Virus record (IMG/VR): IMGVR_UViG_3300008107_000193
Span: 1-33,916 of that record
Strand: one strand, 5' to 3'
Origin: a virus
DNA length: 33,916 nucleotides
This document shows positions 27,503-33,916 of this stretch, piece by piece. Position numbers and translations under genes: made by a program. The notes under the pieces were generated by a model. That model was not told the origin of the DNA, searched no databases, and saw nothing but the letters and a program-made list of their open reading frames with translations. How positions within the stretch are numbered: the first letter of the stretch is position 1; each line of letters opens with the position of its first letter.

Positions 27503-29668
27503 ATGGAAATCATTCAAACAAAATCAATTCTTGCCAAATTAATGGCTACAGAAAATCTAATCATCGAACAGCGAAAAGTTTCAACCGCTTCATTCGATGT
27601 AAAGAATCGTGTTCTTACTGTTCCTGTTCTAGATAAAAACATTTCACCACAACTTTATGACCTTTTTATGGGACATGAAGTTGGTCACGCTCTGTATACA
27701 CCACTTGATGGTTTGATGAGAGTTGTAGAACTGAATATTCCAAGATCAATTGCAAATGTGATTGAAGATCATCGAATTGAAAAACGAATCAAAAACAAAT
27801 ATCCCGGTATTCGTAAACCATTCATACAAGGTTATAACGAATTAATCGAAAAGAATTTTTTCGGTACTAGTGGTGCAGATTTAAATAACCTAAACTTCAT
27901 TGATCGTTTCAACCTTTTCAGTAAGGGTGGACCCGCTCAAGGTATTATTTTCAATGAAAAAGAAAAAGAACTTGTTGCAGACATCGATTCTGTTGAATCA
28001 TATGATGATGTAATTTCTGTTGCTTTAAAAGTAACAAAATATCTAAAAGAAGAAAAGAAAGAAAAGGAAGAAAATGGAACATGGATGCCTGAAGAAGATG
28101 ATGAATCTTTAGAAGGTTTAAGTGGCTTTGGTGATGATGAAGAATTTGATGATGGTGATCAAGAAGATGGTGATGAACAAGGTTCTTTGTCCGATGAAAA
28201 TGATGAAACAACAGATGATGAAAATTATGGAAAACAATCATCTTTTTCAGATCCTAGTTCGGATGGCATCGAATCAAAAACCGATACTATCTTTCAAAGG
28301 ACACAATCTCAACTTTTTCTAGATGACAATCGATACTATTATTATGGTGATATTCCAAAATATGATTTAAATAAAGTTATTATGCCATATAAAGAAGTTT
28401 GGTCGGAATATAAAAAAGATTGGATCATTTTCAAACAAGCAAATAGGGCTTGGATCAATCTAGAAAAAACTAAAGATATTGATACCAAACAATTTTTAAA
28501 GGTTCGTACAGATGCCAAGAAAATCGTATCTTATCTAGCAAAAGAATTTGAAATGCGTAAAAATGCAGATCAAATGAAAAGAGCCTCAATTGCAAAAACA
28601 GGCGAATTGAATATGAGCAAAATTTATGCTTATAAATTAACTGATGATATCTTTAAAAAGATGACCGTTATTCCTGATGGAAAATCACATGGTTTGGTTA
28701 TGTTTATGGATTGGTCTGGAAGTATGTTTAAAAATCTTAACAATACAATTAAACAACTAATCAATCTTGCTATGTTTTGTAAGAAGGTGAATATTCCTTT
28801 TGAAGTCTATGCCTTTTCTGGTAGAGATCAATTTACTACTGCGTACAACCCTACTGAATCTGACATTGGAACAATTGCAACATATCCTCTTAAATTATTA
28901 AATTTAATGTCAAGTAAAATGTCAGCAGCAGAATTCACATATGCCTGTTCTGCTCTGTTAACTTTTGGTGACCGAAGAAAAGATTTTTGTCCAGATTTTA
29001 TGCATTTAGGTTCAACGCCACTTAATGAAACAGTTATGGCCGCTATGGAAATCATTCCTAAATTCCAAAAAGACTATAAACTACAAATTGTTAATACCGT
29101 ATTCTTAACTGACGGTGACGGACACAATTGTGAAAAAGTATGGACAAAAGTAACAAGAGAAAACAAAAGTGAAGATATTGTACATGGGTACAATGATGAA
29201 ACTCTTGATAATGATGGTGTATGGCATAAAGAATTAACACTAGTATTAAGAGATCCTTTAACCAAAAATCAAGAATATGTTTCACAGTTGAGATATGGTC
29301 ACTCCAAAGAATTAACCGCAGCATACATTAAATTATTGAAAGCTCGTACAAATTGTAATGTTATAGGTTTTTACATCCTCTCTAGTCGTGATTTTAATCA
29401 TGAAATACGAAATTTATTACCAGATTTAGTTGATACATCTTCTCTGAAATTGAATTTCCGTACGAATAAATATTCTGTTGTCACAACAGCAGGTTATGAT
29501 GAATATTATTTGTTGCGAGCAGAAGGCCTAGATACTGATGATGATGTTGAATTTGTTGTAAAAGAAAATGCATCAACTAGGTCACTAACATCAGCATTTA
29601 AAAAATATGCTGGCAATAGATTGTCTAACCGAGTAGTTTTAAATAGATTCATAGGACTAATTGTATGA
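27503..29668 (+). CDS. Zincin motif plus VWA domain protein (CobT-like)
   Basis: 721 residues. An N-terminal domain has FMGHEVGHALYTPLDG (HEVGH at 58-62, HExxH zinc protease motif) and VIEDHRIEKRI (87-97), which offers E88 or H90 as a third ligand. A low-complexity acidic stretch (about 195-245) separates it from a C-terminal VWA domain with MIDAS DWSGS (D403, S405, S407) and FLTDGDGHN. This resembles CobT-like/VWA proteins of T4-like marine phages, which partner with a MoxR/CobS-type AAA+ ATPase elsewhere in such genomes; no such ATPase is in this window. Predicted: metal-dependent substrate binding by VWA, with remodelling or peptide cleavage by the zincin part. A role in cobalt insertion is not supported by sequence alone. 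Confidence 0.75.
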   Translation: MEIIQTKSILAKLMATENLIIEQRKVSTASFDVKNRVLTVPVLDKNISPQLYDLFMGHEVGHALYTPLDGLMRVVELNIPRSIANVIEDHRIEKRIKNKYPGIRKPFIQGYNELIEKNFFGTSGADLNNLNFIDRFNLFSKGGPAQGIIFNEKEKELVADIDSVESYDDVISVALKVTKYLKEEKKEKEENGTWMPEEDDESLEGLSGFGDDEEFDDGDQEDGDEQGSLSDENDETTDDENYGKQSSFSDPSSDGIESKTDTIFQRTQSQLFLDDNRYYYYGDIPKYDLNKVIMPYKEVWSEYKKDWIIFKQANRAWINLEKTKDIDTKQFLKVRTDAKKIVSYLAKEFEMRKNADQMKRASIAKTGELNMSKIYAYKLTDDIFKKMTVIPDGKSHGLVMFMDWSGSMFKNLNNTIKQLINLAMFCKKVNIPFEVYAFSGRDQFTTAYNPTESDIGTIATYPLKLLNLMSSKMSAAEFTYACSALLTFGDRRKDFCPDFMHLGSTPLNETVMAAMEIIPKFQKDYKLQIVNTVFLTDGDGHNCEKVWTKVTRENKSEDIVHGYNDETLDNDGVWHKELTLVLRDPLTKNQEYVSQLRYGHSKELTAAYIKLLKARTNCNVIGFYILSSRDFNHEIRNLLPDLVDTSSLKLNFRTNKYSVVTTAGYDEYYLLRAEGLDTDDDVEFVVKENASTRSLTSAFKKYAGNRLSNRVVLNRFIGLIV

Positions 29669-29865
29669 TGACAAAGGAAAGAGAATTGATATGTTATACG
29701 GACATCACCGGTTCTCGATCCGCAATTATCATAATAGAAGAATCATACCTATTAACTTATAGAGTAGAATTGTGTATTAACGATAAAATCGTTGGTACAC
29801 TTTTCTTTAAGAACGAAGAAAAAGCAAATGAGATGGCAAAAGCCTACGCATTTTTAGGAGGTTAA
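29665..29865 (+). CDS. Small hypothetical protein
   Basis: 66 residues, ATG overlapping the previous stop (ATGA; a second ATG follows at 29668). Beta-rich (CYTDITGSRSAIIIIEESYL, YRVELCINDKIVGTLFFK) with a terminal helix KANEMAKAYAFLGG. No family recognised. AGGAGG close to its end acts as the ribosome binding site for the next gene. Confidence 0.5.
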   Translation: MMTKERELICYTDITGSRSAIIIIEESYLLTYRVELCINDKIVGTLFFKNEEKANEMAKAYAFLGG

Positions 29866-29866
29866 A

Positions 29867-30058
29867 ATGAAATCAGACATGAGTGATTTGAGAAGAGCCG
29901 ACATAAAATTCATCGAAAATAAATATGAAATTTCAATGTATGTAGGATATGAATTAATAAAGAAAGAGTATGTTAGCAGTTCTTTTGAAGCGAGAGATAT
30001 TGCTGAACAATTTATATGTGATTATGGAAACTCAAAACCGGAGTTATTGAATGAATAG
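29867..30058 (+). CDS. Small hypothetical protein
   Basis: 63 residues, ATG with TTAGGAGG directly upstream. ADIKFIENKYEISMYVGYEL then KKEYVSSSFEARDIAEQF, an alpha/beta layout similar to the preceding gene's, so the two may be distant duplicates (strand-strand-helix with final AEQF/KAYAF helix). Function unknown. Overlaps the next gene by 8 bp. Confidence 0.5.
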   Translation: MKSDMSDLRRADIKFIENKYEISMYVGYELIKKEYVSSSFEARDIAEQFICDYGNSKPELLNE

Positions 30059-30320
30059 TGTTGATAAAGAAATTTTATTAATCGCACAAGAAGAATGTGC
30101 GGAAGTGACACAAGCAATTAGCAAAGTCTTTCGTTTTGGATTTGATGGACTATACAACGGAAACACCAACAAACAAAGATTAGAAGAAGAAATTGGTGAT
30201 TTGATGGCTATGATTGAATTGATGATAGAAAATGATATTGTAGATAAATCTTCTATACAATTAGCCACAGGCCAGAAAAAAATTAAACTGAAAACTTGGT
30301 CTAAGATTTATGAATCCTAA
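30051..30320 (+). CDS. MazG-like nucleotide pyrophosphohydrolase
   Basis: 89 residues. The all-alpha NTP pyrophosphatase motif EExxE (EECAE, E14/E15/E18) is followed by EEEIGD in RLEEEIGDLMAMIELM, the second metal-binding pair. One short domain is the size of phage MazG-like proteins, smaller than E. coli MazG. The family hydrolyses NTPs or alarmones such as (p)ppGpp or non-canonical nucleotides. In phages it may keep the host metabolically active. It overlaps both neighbours. Confidence 0.75.
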   Translation: MNSVDKEILLIAQEECAEVTQAISKVFRFGFDGLYNGNTNKQRLEEEIGDLMAMIELMIENDIVDKSSIQLATGQKKIKLKTWSKIYES

Positions 30321-30438
30321 TGAGTTATTAAAATTACTCAAACACATCATAGTATGGATACCAGAATCTAATCCAATAAGAAAAGAGATACAAGGTATTA
30401 TTGATCAACTAAGAAATAATTTGAGGCAACAACAATGA
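30310..30438 (+). CDS. 42-residue hypothetical protein
   Basis: ATG 30310 overlaps the previous stop by 11 bp and the stop overlaps the next ATG (ATGA). Helical peptide NELLKLLKHIIVWIPESNPI then RKEIQGIIDQLRNN. Overlap on both sides and the exact joining to the epimerase start support a real gene. Function unknown. Confidence 0.5.
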   Translation: MNPNELLKLLKHIIVWIPESNPIRKEIQGIIDQLRNNLRQQQ

Positions 30439-31268
30439 AAATATTAGTTACTGGTTCAGAAGGTTATATCGGAAAACATTTGGTTAAAATGTTGTTAGAA
30501 GATGGAAACACCGTACATACATTAGACATCAAAGGTGAAAGATCAGAAACACATTTTATAGTCGATATCAATAACGAAACTTTCGTGAAGTATGGCCCAC
30601 ACATAGGAAAAAAATATGATGCAGTTGTACATTTGGCTGCATTAGTCCGTGTTGGTGAATCAGTAAGAGAACCATATCGTTACTACGACACAAATATAAA
30701 CGGAACATTCAAACTATTAAATAATGTAGACACAAATCATTTTGTTTTTGCATCGACTGGTGCAGCAAGTGAACCAAATTCTCCATATGGATTTTCAAAA
30801 AGAGCCGCAGAAGATATCGTTTCTGCAATGGCAAAGAAATTCACTATATTTCGTTTTTACAATGTTATTGGTACTGATGGTTTTCCTCCCACAAATCCAG
30901 ATGGCCTGATGTCGAAATTAATCGATGCAATGGATACCGGCGAGTTTCGCATTTATGGTAGAGATTATAATACTACCGATGGTACTTGTATGAGAGAGTA
31001 TGTCCATGTAAATGATATCTGTGCCGCAATTATGAGGTCACTTGACAAACCAACAAACAAAGTGCATAATCTAGCATATGGTGATCCGAAATCAGTTGCC
31101 GAAATTGTAGATGTTTTTAAGAAGGTAAACAATGTAGATTTTAAAGTTGTATTTGATCGCCGCCGTGATGGAGACCTCGAATCTTGTTACCTGAGAGGTG
31201 GTTCACAATTTATGCGTAGAAGTTACACCTATGAAGAAATGATGAGATATGAACTGGCAACAAATTGA
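30435..31268 (+). CDS. NAD-dependent sugar epimerase/dehydratase (GalE-like)
   Basis: 277 residues. N-terminal Rossmann motif TGSEGYIG (GxxGxxG) at about 6-13, VVHLAALVRVGES near residue 73, catalytic S in FASTGAAS, and YGFSK (Y and K of the SDR YxxxK motif, about residues 118-122). CMREYVHVNDIC near residue 182 is the conserved second-domain block of extended SDR enzymes such as UDP-glucose 4-epimerase. It is shorter than E. coli GalE (338). It probably produces a nucleotide sugar for phage glycosyltransferases, although it lies far from the glycan block. Confidence 0.8.
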   Translation: MKILVTGSEGYIGKHLVKMLLEDGNTVHTLDIKGERSETHFIVDINNETFVKYGPHIGKKYDAVVHLAALVRVGESVREPYRYYDTNINGTFKLLNNVDTNHFVFASTGAASEPNSPYGFSKRAAEDIVSAMAKKFTIFRFYNVIGTDGFPPTNPDGLMSKLIDAMDTGEFRIYGRDYNTTDGTCMREYVHVNDICAAIMRSLDKPTNKVHNLAYGDPKSVAEIVDVFKKVNNVDFKVVFDRRRDGDLESCYLRGGSQFMRRSYTYEEMMRYELATN

Positions 31269-31383
31269 AATAGAATTCTTCTGGCCACTCACAGAACAGT
31301 TACCATTGGATCTCGATTATACAGAATCAGATATATTGGAACTTGATTTATTAGTACAAACATTAGAACAGATGGGATGTTAA
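31249..31383 (+). CDS. 44-residue acidic hypothetical protein
   Basis: ATG 31249 lies 20 bp inside the epimerase gene. Peptide NWQQIEIEFFWPLTEQLPLD followed by an acidic helical segment (ESDILELDLLVQTLEQ). The stop TAA abuts the TTG start of the next small frame. Real-gene status rests on the overlapping pattern only. Confidence 0.4.
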   Translation: MNWQQIEIEFFWPLTEQLPLDLDYTESDILELDLLVQTLEQMGC

Positions 31384-31491
31384 TTGGTCACATTTTTAAT
31401 TTGTTTCTCAATATTCATGGCCATAAATTTGAGCCTAACTCTGTGCTTCAGAAAGTGGGGCACATACAGTAATTGGTGGAAAGATGATTAG
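31384..31491 (+). CDS. 35-residue single-span membrane peptide
   Basis: TTG start directly after the previous stop. A hydrophobic span VTFLICFSIFMAINLSLTLC is followed by FRKWGTYSNWWKDD. The non-ATG start and small size leave doubt, but the gene closes the gap between neighbours and overlaps the next by 8 bp. Confidence 0.35.
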   Translation: MVTFLICFSIFMAINLSLTLCFRKWGTYSNWWKDD

Positions 31492-31570
31492 TTTTATTTT
31501 GGCTATTGTTGCTGCTATCATTGTGTATTATATGATGTGGTGTAACGATCACTTTAATGATGATGAATAA
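31484..31570 (+). CDS. 28-residue single-span membrane peptide
   Basis: ATG 31484, overlapping neighbours on both sides. The hydrophobic segment ISFILAIVAAIIVYYMMW is followed by an acidic end (NDHFNDDE). The composition is strongly non-random for a transmembrane helix. Function unknown. Confidence 0.4.
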   Translation: MISFILAIVAAIIVYYMMWCNDHFNDDE

Positions 31571-31742
31571 ACTCACGACCATAATTATGACTTTTTTGAT
31601 TGCATTTTCATTAAGTCTATTAATAATACCTGGAATTGCAATTCTCGGTGGGGTAACGGGAAAATATATAATCAAACCAATATATGAAAAAATTACCGAT
31701 CCTGGTCCACTCTATGTTGATGACACTAGGTGCTGTAGATAA
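31557..31742 (+). CDS. Small membrane protein
   Basis: 61 residues; three consecutive ATG codons (31557, 31560, 31563) make the exact start uncertain. A hydrophobic segment (TIIMTFLIAFSLSLLIIPGI, about 8-27) continues through AILGGVTGKYII, then a polar tail ending in DDTRCCR with two adjacent cysteines. It overlaps the previous small gene by 14 bp. Unknown function. Confidence 0.5.
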   Translation: MMMNKLTTIIMTFLIAFSLSLLIIPGIAILGGVTGKYIIKPIYEKITDPGPLYVDDTRCCR

Positions 31743-31751
31743 GGAAAACAA

Positions 31752-32030
31752 ATGAATAAAAATTTATCAGTTGTTTCTGTGTTGATATACAACCTAATAA
31801 TTATTTTTGGCACCATATACATGATTCAAGTTTTCAATTGGTCTGTTTGGTGGTTGTTAGCTGCATTTATTTGTTTGATGTCTTTTGAAAAGAACGAAAA
31901 AGTTGAACTATCTGATCAGCCAGAAGAAAATAAAAAAGAACTGATACAAGAAAAAGAAGAATTCAAAGATTCTCTTGATCCAGAAAAAAGTACCACTATA
32001 GTTGTTGAAAAAAGAAGATCTAGAGATTAA
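31752..32030 (+). CDS. Membrane protein with charged C-terminal tail
   Basis: 92 residues, AAGGAAAA before ATG. Two hydrophobic segments (about 6-25, SVVSVLIYNLIIIFGTIYMI; and 28-43, FNWSVWWLLAAFICLM) precede a highly charged tail rich in Glu and Lys (ENKKELIQEKEEFKDS). The small two-span topology with a cytoplasmic tail resembles small phage inner-membrane proteins. Unknown function. Confidence 0.5.
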   Translation: MNKNLSVVSVLIYNLIIIFGTIYMIQVFNWSVWWLLAAFICLMSFEKNEKVELSDQPEENKKELIQEKEEFKDSLDPEKSTTIVVEKRRSRD

Positions 32031-32031
32031 C

Positions 32032-32196
32032 ATGGATAAACCTGTATCAGATTGCATATCAGAAAAAATTGATGATCTCGACAAACTTCTATTGAAACAT
32101 AATATTGATATAACAAGACAAACAATTCACATTTCAAAAGATAGATTATTGGATTTTATTGATGACCTCCGAAGAAACCAAAACAGAGAAAACTGA
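32032..32196 (+). CDS. 54-residue helical hypothetical protein
   Basis: ATG 32032, one base after the previous stop; an in-frame start at 32002 lies inside the previous gene and is less likely. Acidic helical peptide (CISEKIDDLDKLLLKHNIDI, SKDRLLDFIDDLRRNQ). Overlaps the next gene by 35 bp in another frame. Confidence 0.45.
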   Translation: MDKPVSDCISEKIDDLDKLLLKHNIDITRQTIHISKDRLLDFIDDLRRNQNREN

Positions 32197-32389
32197 ACTA
32201 GAGAAGAAATATCGTCACGGGCATTTTTTTCTAGTATCTGTTACACTCAAAGGTGGATTTAAATTTGATATCGTTGTGAGGGGAGCAAATATGAAATCTG
32301 AACTTAAATTCCAAGAATCATTCAATAACACAGTTGAGATTCAAGAAATAACAGAAGAAGAATATAATAAAAAACATCTCGGAACATAA
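32162..32389 (+). CDS. 75-residue hypothetical protein
   Basis: ATG 32162, preferred to the TTG three bases upstream. It begins within the previous gene. After a charged Thr/Glu/Lys-rich start the chain is beta-rich (GHFFLVSVTLKGGFKFDIVV, SELKFQESFNNTVEIQEI), suggesting a compact beta fold. No family recognised. One-base overlap (TAATG) with the next gene. Confidence 0.5.
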   Translation: MTSEETKTEKTELEKKYRHGHFFLVSVTLKGGFKFDIVVRGANMKSELKFQESFNNTVEIQEITEEEYNKKHLGT

Positions 32390-32682
32390 TGTACAAAGTA
32401 AGATATTCTACTAACTGGATGGGTCCAATACATAAAAGTTGGTATTTGGATCGTGGCCTTGAATTATGGACTTATTCTGCTGGCCGTCTAGATTTTTGGA
32501 ATCCTTATGATGATTCTTATTATCCTGATGAAGTTCATGTGCCAGCCATGGTGAGAGAAGATTGGTGTCGGTTTTCAGAATGGTTGAAGACATTCGAAAC
32601 CGATTTTCCATGGACACTCGAACAAATAACAGAATTGTATGAGAGAGAAAATCCAAAGATAAGGTGGTATAAAAATGGTTGA
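32389..32682 (+). CDS. Conserved phage protein, WxxxxE/W-rich
   Basis: 97 residues. Trp-rich sequence with MGPIHKSWYLDRGLELWTYS, AGRLDFW, VPAMVREDWCRFSEWLKTFE and NPKIRWYKNG; I recall this pattern from conserved hypothetical proteins of T4-like and other phages (AGRIDI...EDWxRFSxWL). No catalytic motif is known. The protein is soluble and acidic. It overlaps the next small gene by 8 bp. Confidence 0.6.
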   Translation: MYKVRYSTNWMGPIHKSWYLDRGLELWTYSAGRLDFWNPYDDSYYPDEVHVPAMVREDWCRFSEWLKTFETDFPWTLEQITELYERENPKIRWYKNG

Positions 32683-32782
32683 TCTAATAATAGGTTTAGT
32701 TTACACAGTAATAAGTTTTGGAATTATCATAGGCATCATTATAACTCTTGGTAAAACTCTAGAGAAAATGATTGACAAATGA
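32675..32782 (+). CDS. 35-residue single-span membrane peptide
   Basis: ATG 32675 overlaps the previous gene by 8 bp and the stop overlaps the next ATG (ATGA). One hydrophobic helix rich in Ile and Gly (LIIGLVYTVISFGIIIGIII) with a basic C-terminus (GKTLEKMIDK), consistent with a cytoplasmic tail. Unknown function. Confidence 0.5.
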   Translation: MVDLIIGLVYTVISFGIIIGIIITLGKTLEKMIDK

Positions 32783-33111
32783 AAAAACTCCTACTCTTAC
32801 TAATTTTATTACCTACTCTGGCATATTCATCTGAGGAGACCACCGTAGAATTCTCATCTTACTGTATGAGTGAAAATCAACTAACGAATCTTCTGCAAAA
32901 GTACAAAGAAGTTCCTATGTTTACTATGTCTTCCACCAGAGTTCTTAACGAAAAGATGATAAGGCACTCTCCCACTACCTTATTTGCAAATCCAAAAGAA
33001 GGTTCATGGACTTTGGTGGAGAAAGTAATGGATGAATTATACTGTGTAATCGCAACAGGCATGGGAATTACGCCTATTAGATCCAAAAGTGATAAAGAAG
33101 TATCTCGGTGA
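32779..33111 (+). CDS. Exported periplasmic protein of unknown function
   Basis: 110 residues. A signal peptide MKKLLLLLILLPTLAYSSEE with cleavage expected after AYS is visible. The mature part holds two cysteines (SSYCMSEN and ELYCVIA), able to pair, and the segment VPMFTMSSTRVLNEKMIRHS. It resembles no family that I know. Together with the lipoprotein gene beginning in its last codons it could act at the cell envelope. Confidence 0.6.
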   Translation: MKKLLLLLILLPTLAYSSEETTVEFSSYCMSENQLTNLLQKYKEVPMFTMSSTRVLNEKMIRHSPTTLFANPKEGSWTLVEKVMDELYCVIATGMGITPIRSKSDKEVSR

Positions 33112-33239
33112 AATACTTCCTATTAATATTACTATTAGGTTCTATAGTCTCTTGCGCTCCGATGGCTTATATGATGTACAAACAATGTACCGTAGATAAA
33201 CCTTGTGAAACACCTAAAGTGAAAGTTCTATCGTGGTAG
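33108..33239 (+). CDS. 43-residue lipoprotein
   Basis: GTG start overlapping the previous stop (GTGA). KYFLLILLLGSIVSCA carries a lipobox IVSC with C16 as the lipidated residue; the mature peptide of about 28 residues has two further cysteines (QCTVDKPCE). It may be an outer-membrane-anchored peptide. Pairing with the exported protein before it suggests a common role in the envelope. Confidence 0.5.
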   Translation: MKYFLLILLLGSIVSCAPMAYMMYKQCTVDKPCETPKVKVLSW

Positions 33240-33251
33240 TTATGATGATAT

Positions 33252-33279
33252 TTGACAGATAAGAAAGAACAACTATAAA
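33252..33279 (+). promoter_or_regulatory. Possible sigma70-type promoter
   Basis: TTGACA (33252-33257) and TATAAA (33274-33279) are 16 bp apart in the only gap of this region. However, transcription would begin near 33286, inside the following gene whose ATG is at 33280, so the promoter would serve guaC at 33539 better than that gene. Confidence 0.35.
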
Positions 33280-33525
33280 ATGAAATATGATTGGAGAGAT
33301 GGTGGCAATAGTGTAAATTGTTATTACTATTACAATACAGAAAGTGGTTTGGTTGTAGGACAAGTCAATAACGTAACACACACTAATATATGGGTTGCCA
33401 AGATATACAGATCCCATAATGATGAGCATTACCTTGGTCAATTCATTACACTTGATTTTTCCAAGTCGGCCATACAGAAGTACTTTGATGTACAATCAAG
33501 AACATTGTTAGAATCAGATTATTAA
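33280..33525 (+). CDS. Conserved small T4-like phage protein
   Basis: 81 residues, ATG 33280 without a clear ribosome binding site. KYDWRDGGNSVNCYYYYNTE, then GLVVGQVNNVTHTNIWVAKI and YLGQFITLDFSKSAIQKYFD are blocks I recall from a small conserved family of marine T4-like phages. The chain is beta-rich with a final helix, no membrane segment. Function unknown; it stands directly before guaC, 13 bp apart. Confidence 0.6.
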   Translation: MKYDWRDGGNSVNCYYYYNTESGLVVGQVNNVTHTNIWVAKIYRSHNDEHYLGQFITLDFSKSAIQKYFDVQSRTLLESDY

Positions 33526-33538
33526 TTAGGACTTTATT

Positions 33539-33916
33539 ATGAGAATTGAAGAAGATATTAAATTAGATTTTCGTGATGTATTGATACGACCAAAACGGTC
33601 TACATTAAGTAGCCGCAAAGAAGTTGACCTCGAAAGACAATATCACTTTAAGCACTCAGGTCAAACATGGTCTGGTGTGCCAATTATGGCCTCGAATATG
33701 GATGGCGTAGGCACATTTGAAATGGCAAAGGCTCTCAGTTCATTACGCTTGTTCACAGTATTAAAGAAAGGTTATACTGTAGCAGAGCATCGTGCTGGTT
33801 CTGAGAATATCATGTACAATGATACCTTTGCTGTATCTACAGGCACCAGCGACATGGAGTTTGCCAAACTTGGTATTATCCTACAAAACAATCCAGATAT
33901 TTCTTTTATTTGTATT
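33539..33916 (+). CDS. guaC: GMP reductase, N-terminal part (3' end outside window)
   Basis: 126 codons are visible, open to the right edge. TAGGA at 33527-33531 precedes ATG 33539. The N-terminus [20 protein letters not shown], then [20 protein letters not shown] and VSTGTSD, matches E. coli GuaC closely in sequence and register, more so than IMP dehydrogenase, which has a CBS insertion after this part. GMP reductase converts GMP to IMP with NADPH, releasing ammonia, and moves guanine nucleotides toward the adenine pool. The catalytic cysteine lies beyond the window. With NrdAB, ThyX and MazG-like this supports a phage purine and dNTP programme. Confidence 0.88.
   Translation, partial: MRIEEDIKLDFRDVLIRPKRSTLSSRKEVDLERQYHFKHSGQTWSGVPIMASNMDGVGTFEMAKALSSLRLFTVLKKGYTVAEHRAGSENIMYNDTFAVSTGTSDMEFAKLGIILQNNPDISFICI

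Noticed and set aside
28122-28322. 66-codon frame inside the zincin-VWA gene
   Set aside because: It is the shifted reading of the acidic GAT/GAA linker, giving a Met/Lys run; not credible as a protein.
32772-32777. TTGACA near the end of a small membrane gene
   Set aside because: No -10 like sequence at 16-18 bp downstream and it is inside coding sequence.

Overview
This window looks like a piece of a T4-superfamily (tailed, myovirus-type) phage genome. Every gene I can support lies on the + strand, genes are packed with 1-30 bp overlaps, and the DNA is clearly AT-rich. I see no tRNA, rRNA, CRISPR array or insertion sequence. T4-type hallmarks are a gp61-like primase, a T4-type RNase H, class I NrdA/NrdB, ThyX, PhoH, T4-type late promoters (TATAAATA) and several virion-protein families familiar from marine T4-like phages. 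The spanin pair, other lipoproteins and a GH19 endolysin point to a Gram-negative, probably aquatic, host. The host itself cannot be named from this sequence.

Layout. (1) 1-5267: eight genes in one overlapping run for glycosyltransferases and methyltransferases (GT-A types, an HtrL/YibB type, GT9-like proteins), the left one cut by the window edge. (2) 5268-11972: late, virion-related block. A perfect T4 late promoter (5338) precedes a ligase-fold (KxDG) protein, a nucleotidyltransferase-kinase fusion, a small basic protein, an EF-hand-repeat protein and a coiled-coil protein. A second late promoter (11203) drives an Ig-like-domain protein that ends at a strong intrinsic terminator (11938-11972). 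Three of these proteins start with a peptide that aligns with the T4 capsid-targeting sequence, so they may be enzymes packaged in the head. An ORF with its own ribosome binding site (7770-8006) is nested inside the nucleotidyltransferase-kinase gene. (3) 11973-15274: small conserved proteins, an overlapping inner/outer spanin pair, and two probable baseplate or fibre proteins. (4) 15304-19029: a lipoprotein, PhoH, the GH19 endolysin and a run of small membrane or exported proteins including two holin candidates. (5) 19045-26377: DNA replication and nucleotide supply (primase, thyX, nrdA, nrdB, GIY-YIG-like nuclease, rnh, a protein resembling the N-terminal domain of T4 DNA ligase, and a TagD-like protein lacking its catalytic HxGH). 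(6) 26378-29668: two intergenic regions with sigma70-type promoters and a shared 21-bp hairpin repeat, small unknown genes, and a 721-aa protein joining a zincin HEVGH motif to a VWA domain. (7) 29665-33916: MazG-like protein, a sugar epimerase, a cassette of very small genes rich in membrane and exported products, and the 5' part of guaC (GMP reductase), cut by the right edge.

Together the genes would support host-independent dNTP supply, phage replication, virion assembly with possible head cargo, surface glycan modification and a full Gram-negative lysis pathway. Early/middle sigma70-like promoters appear only in the replication half and T4-type late promoters only in the structural half.
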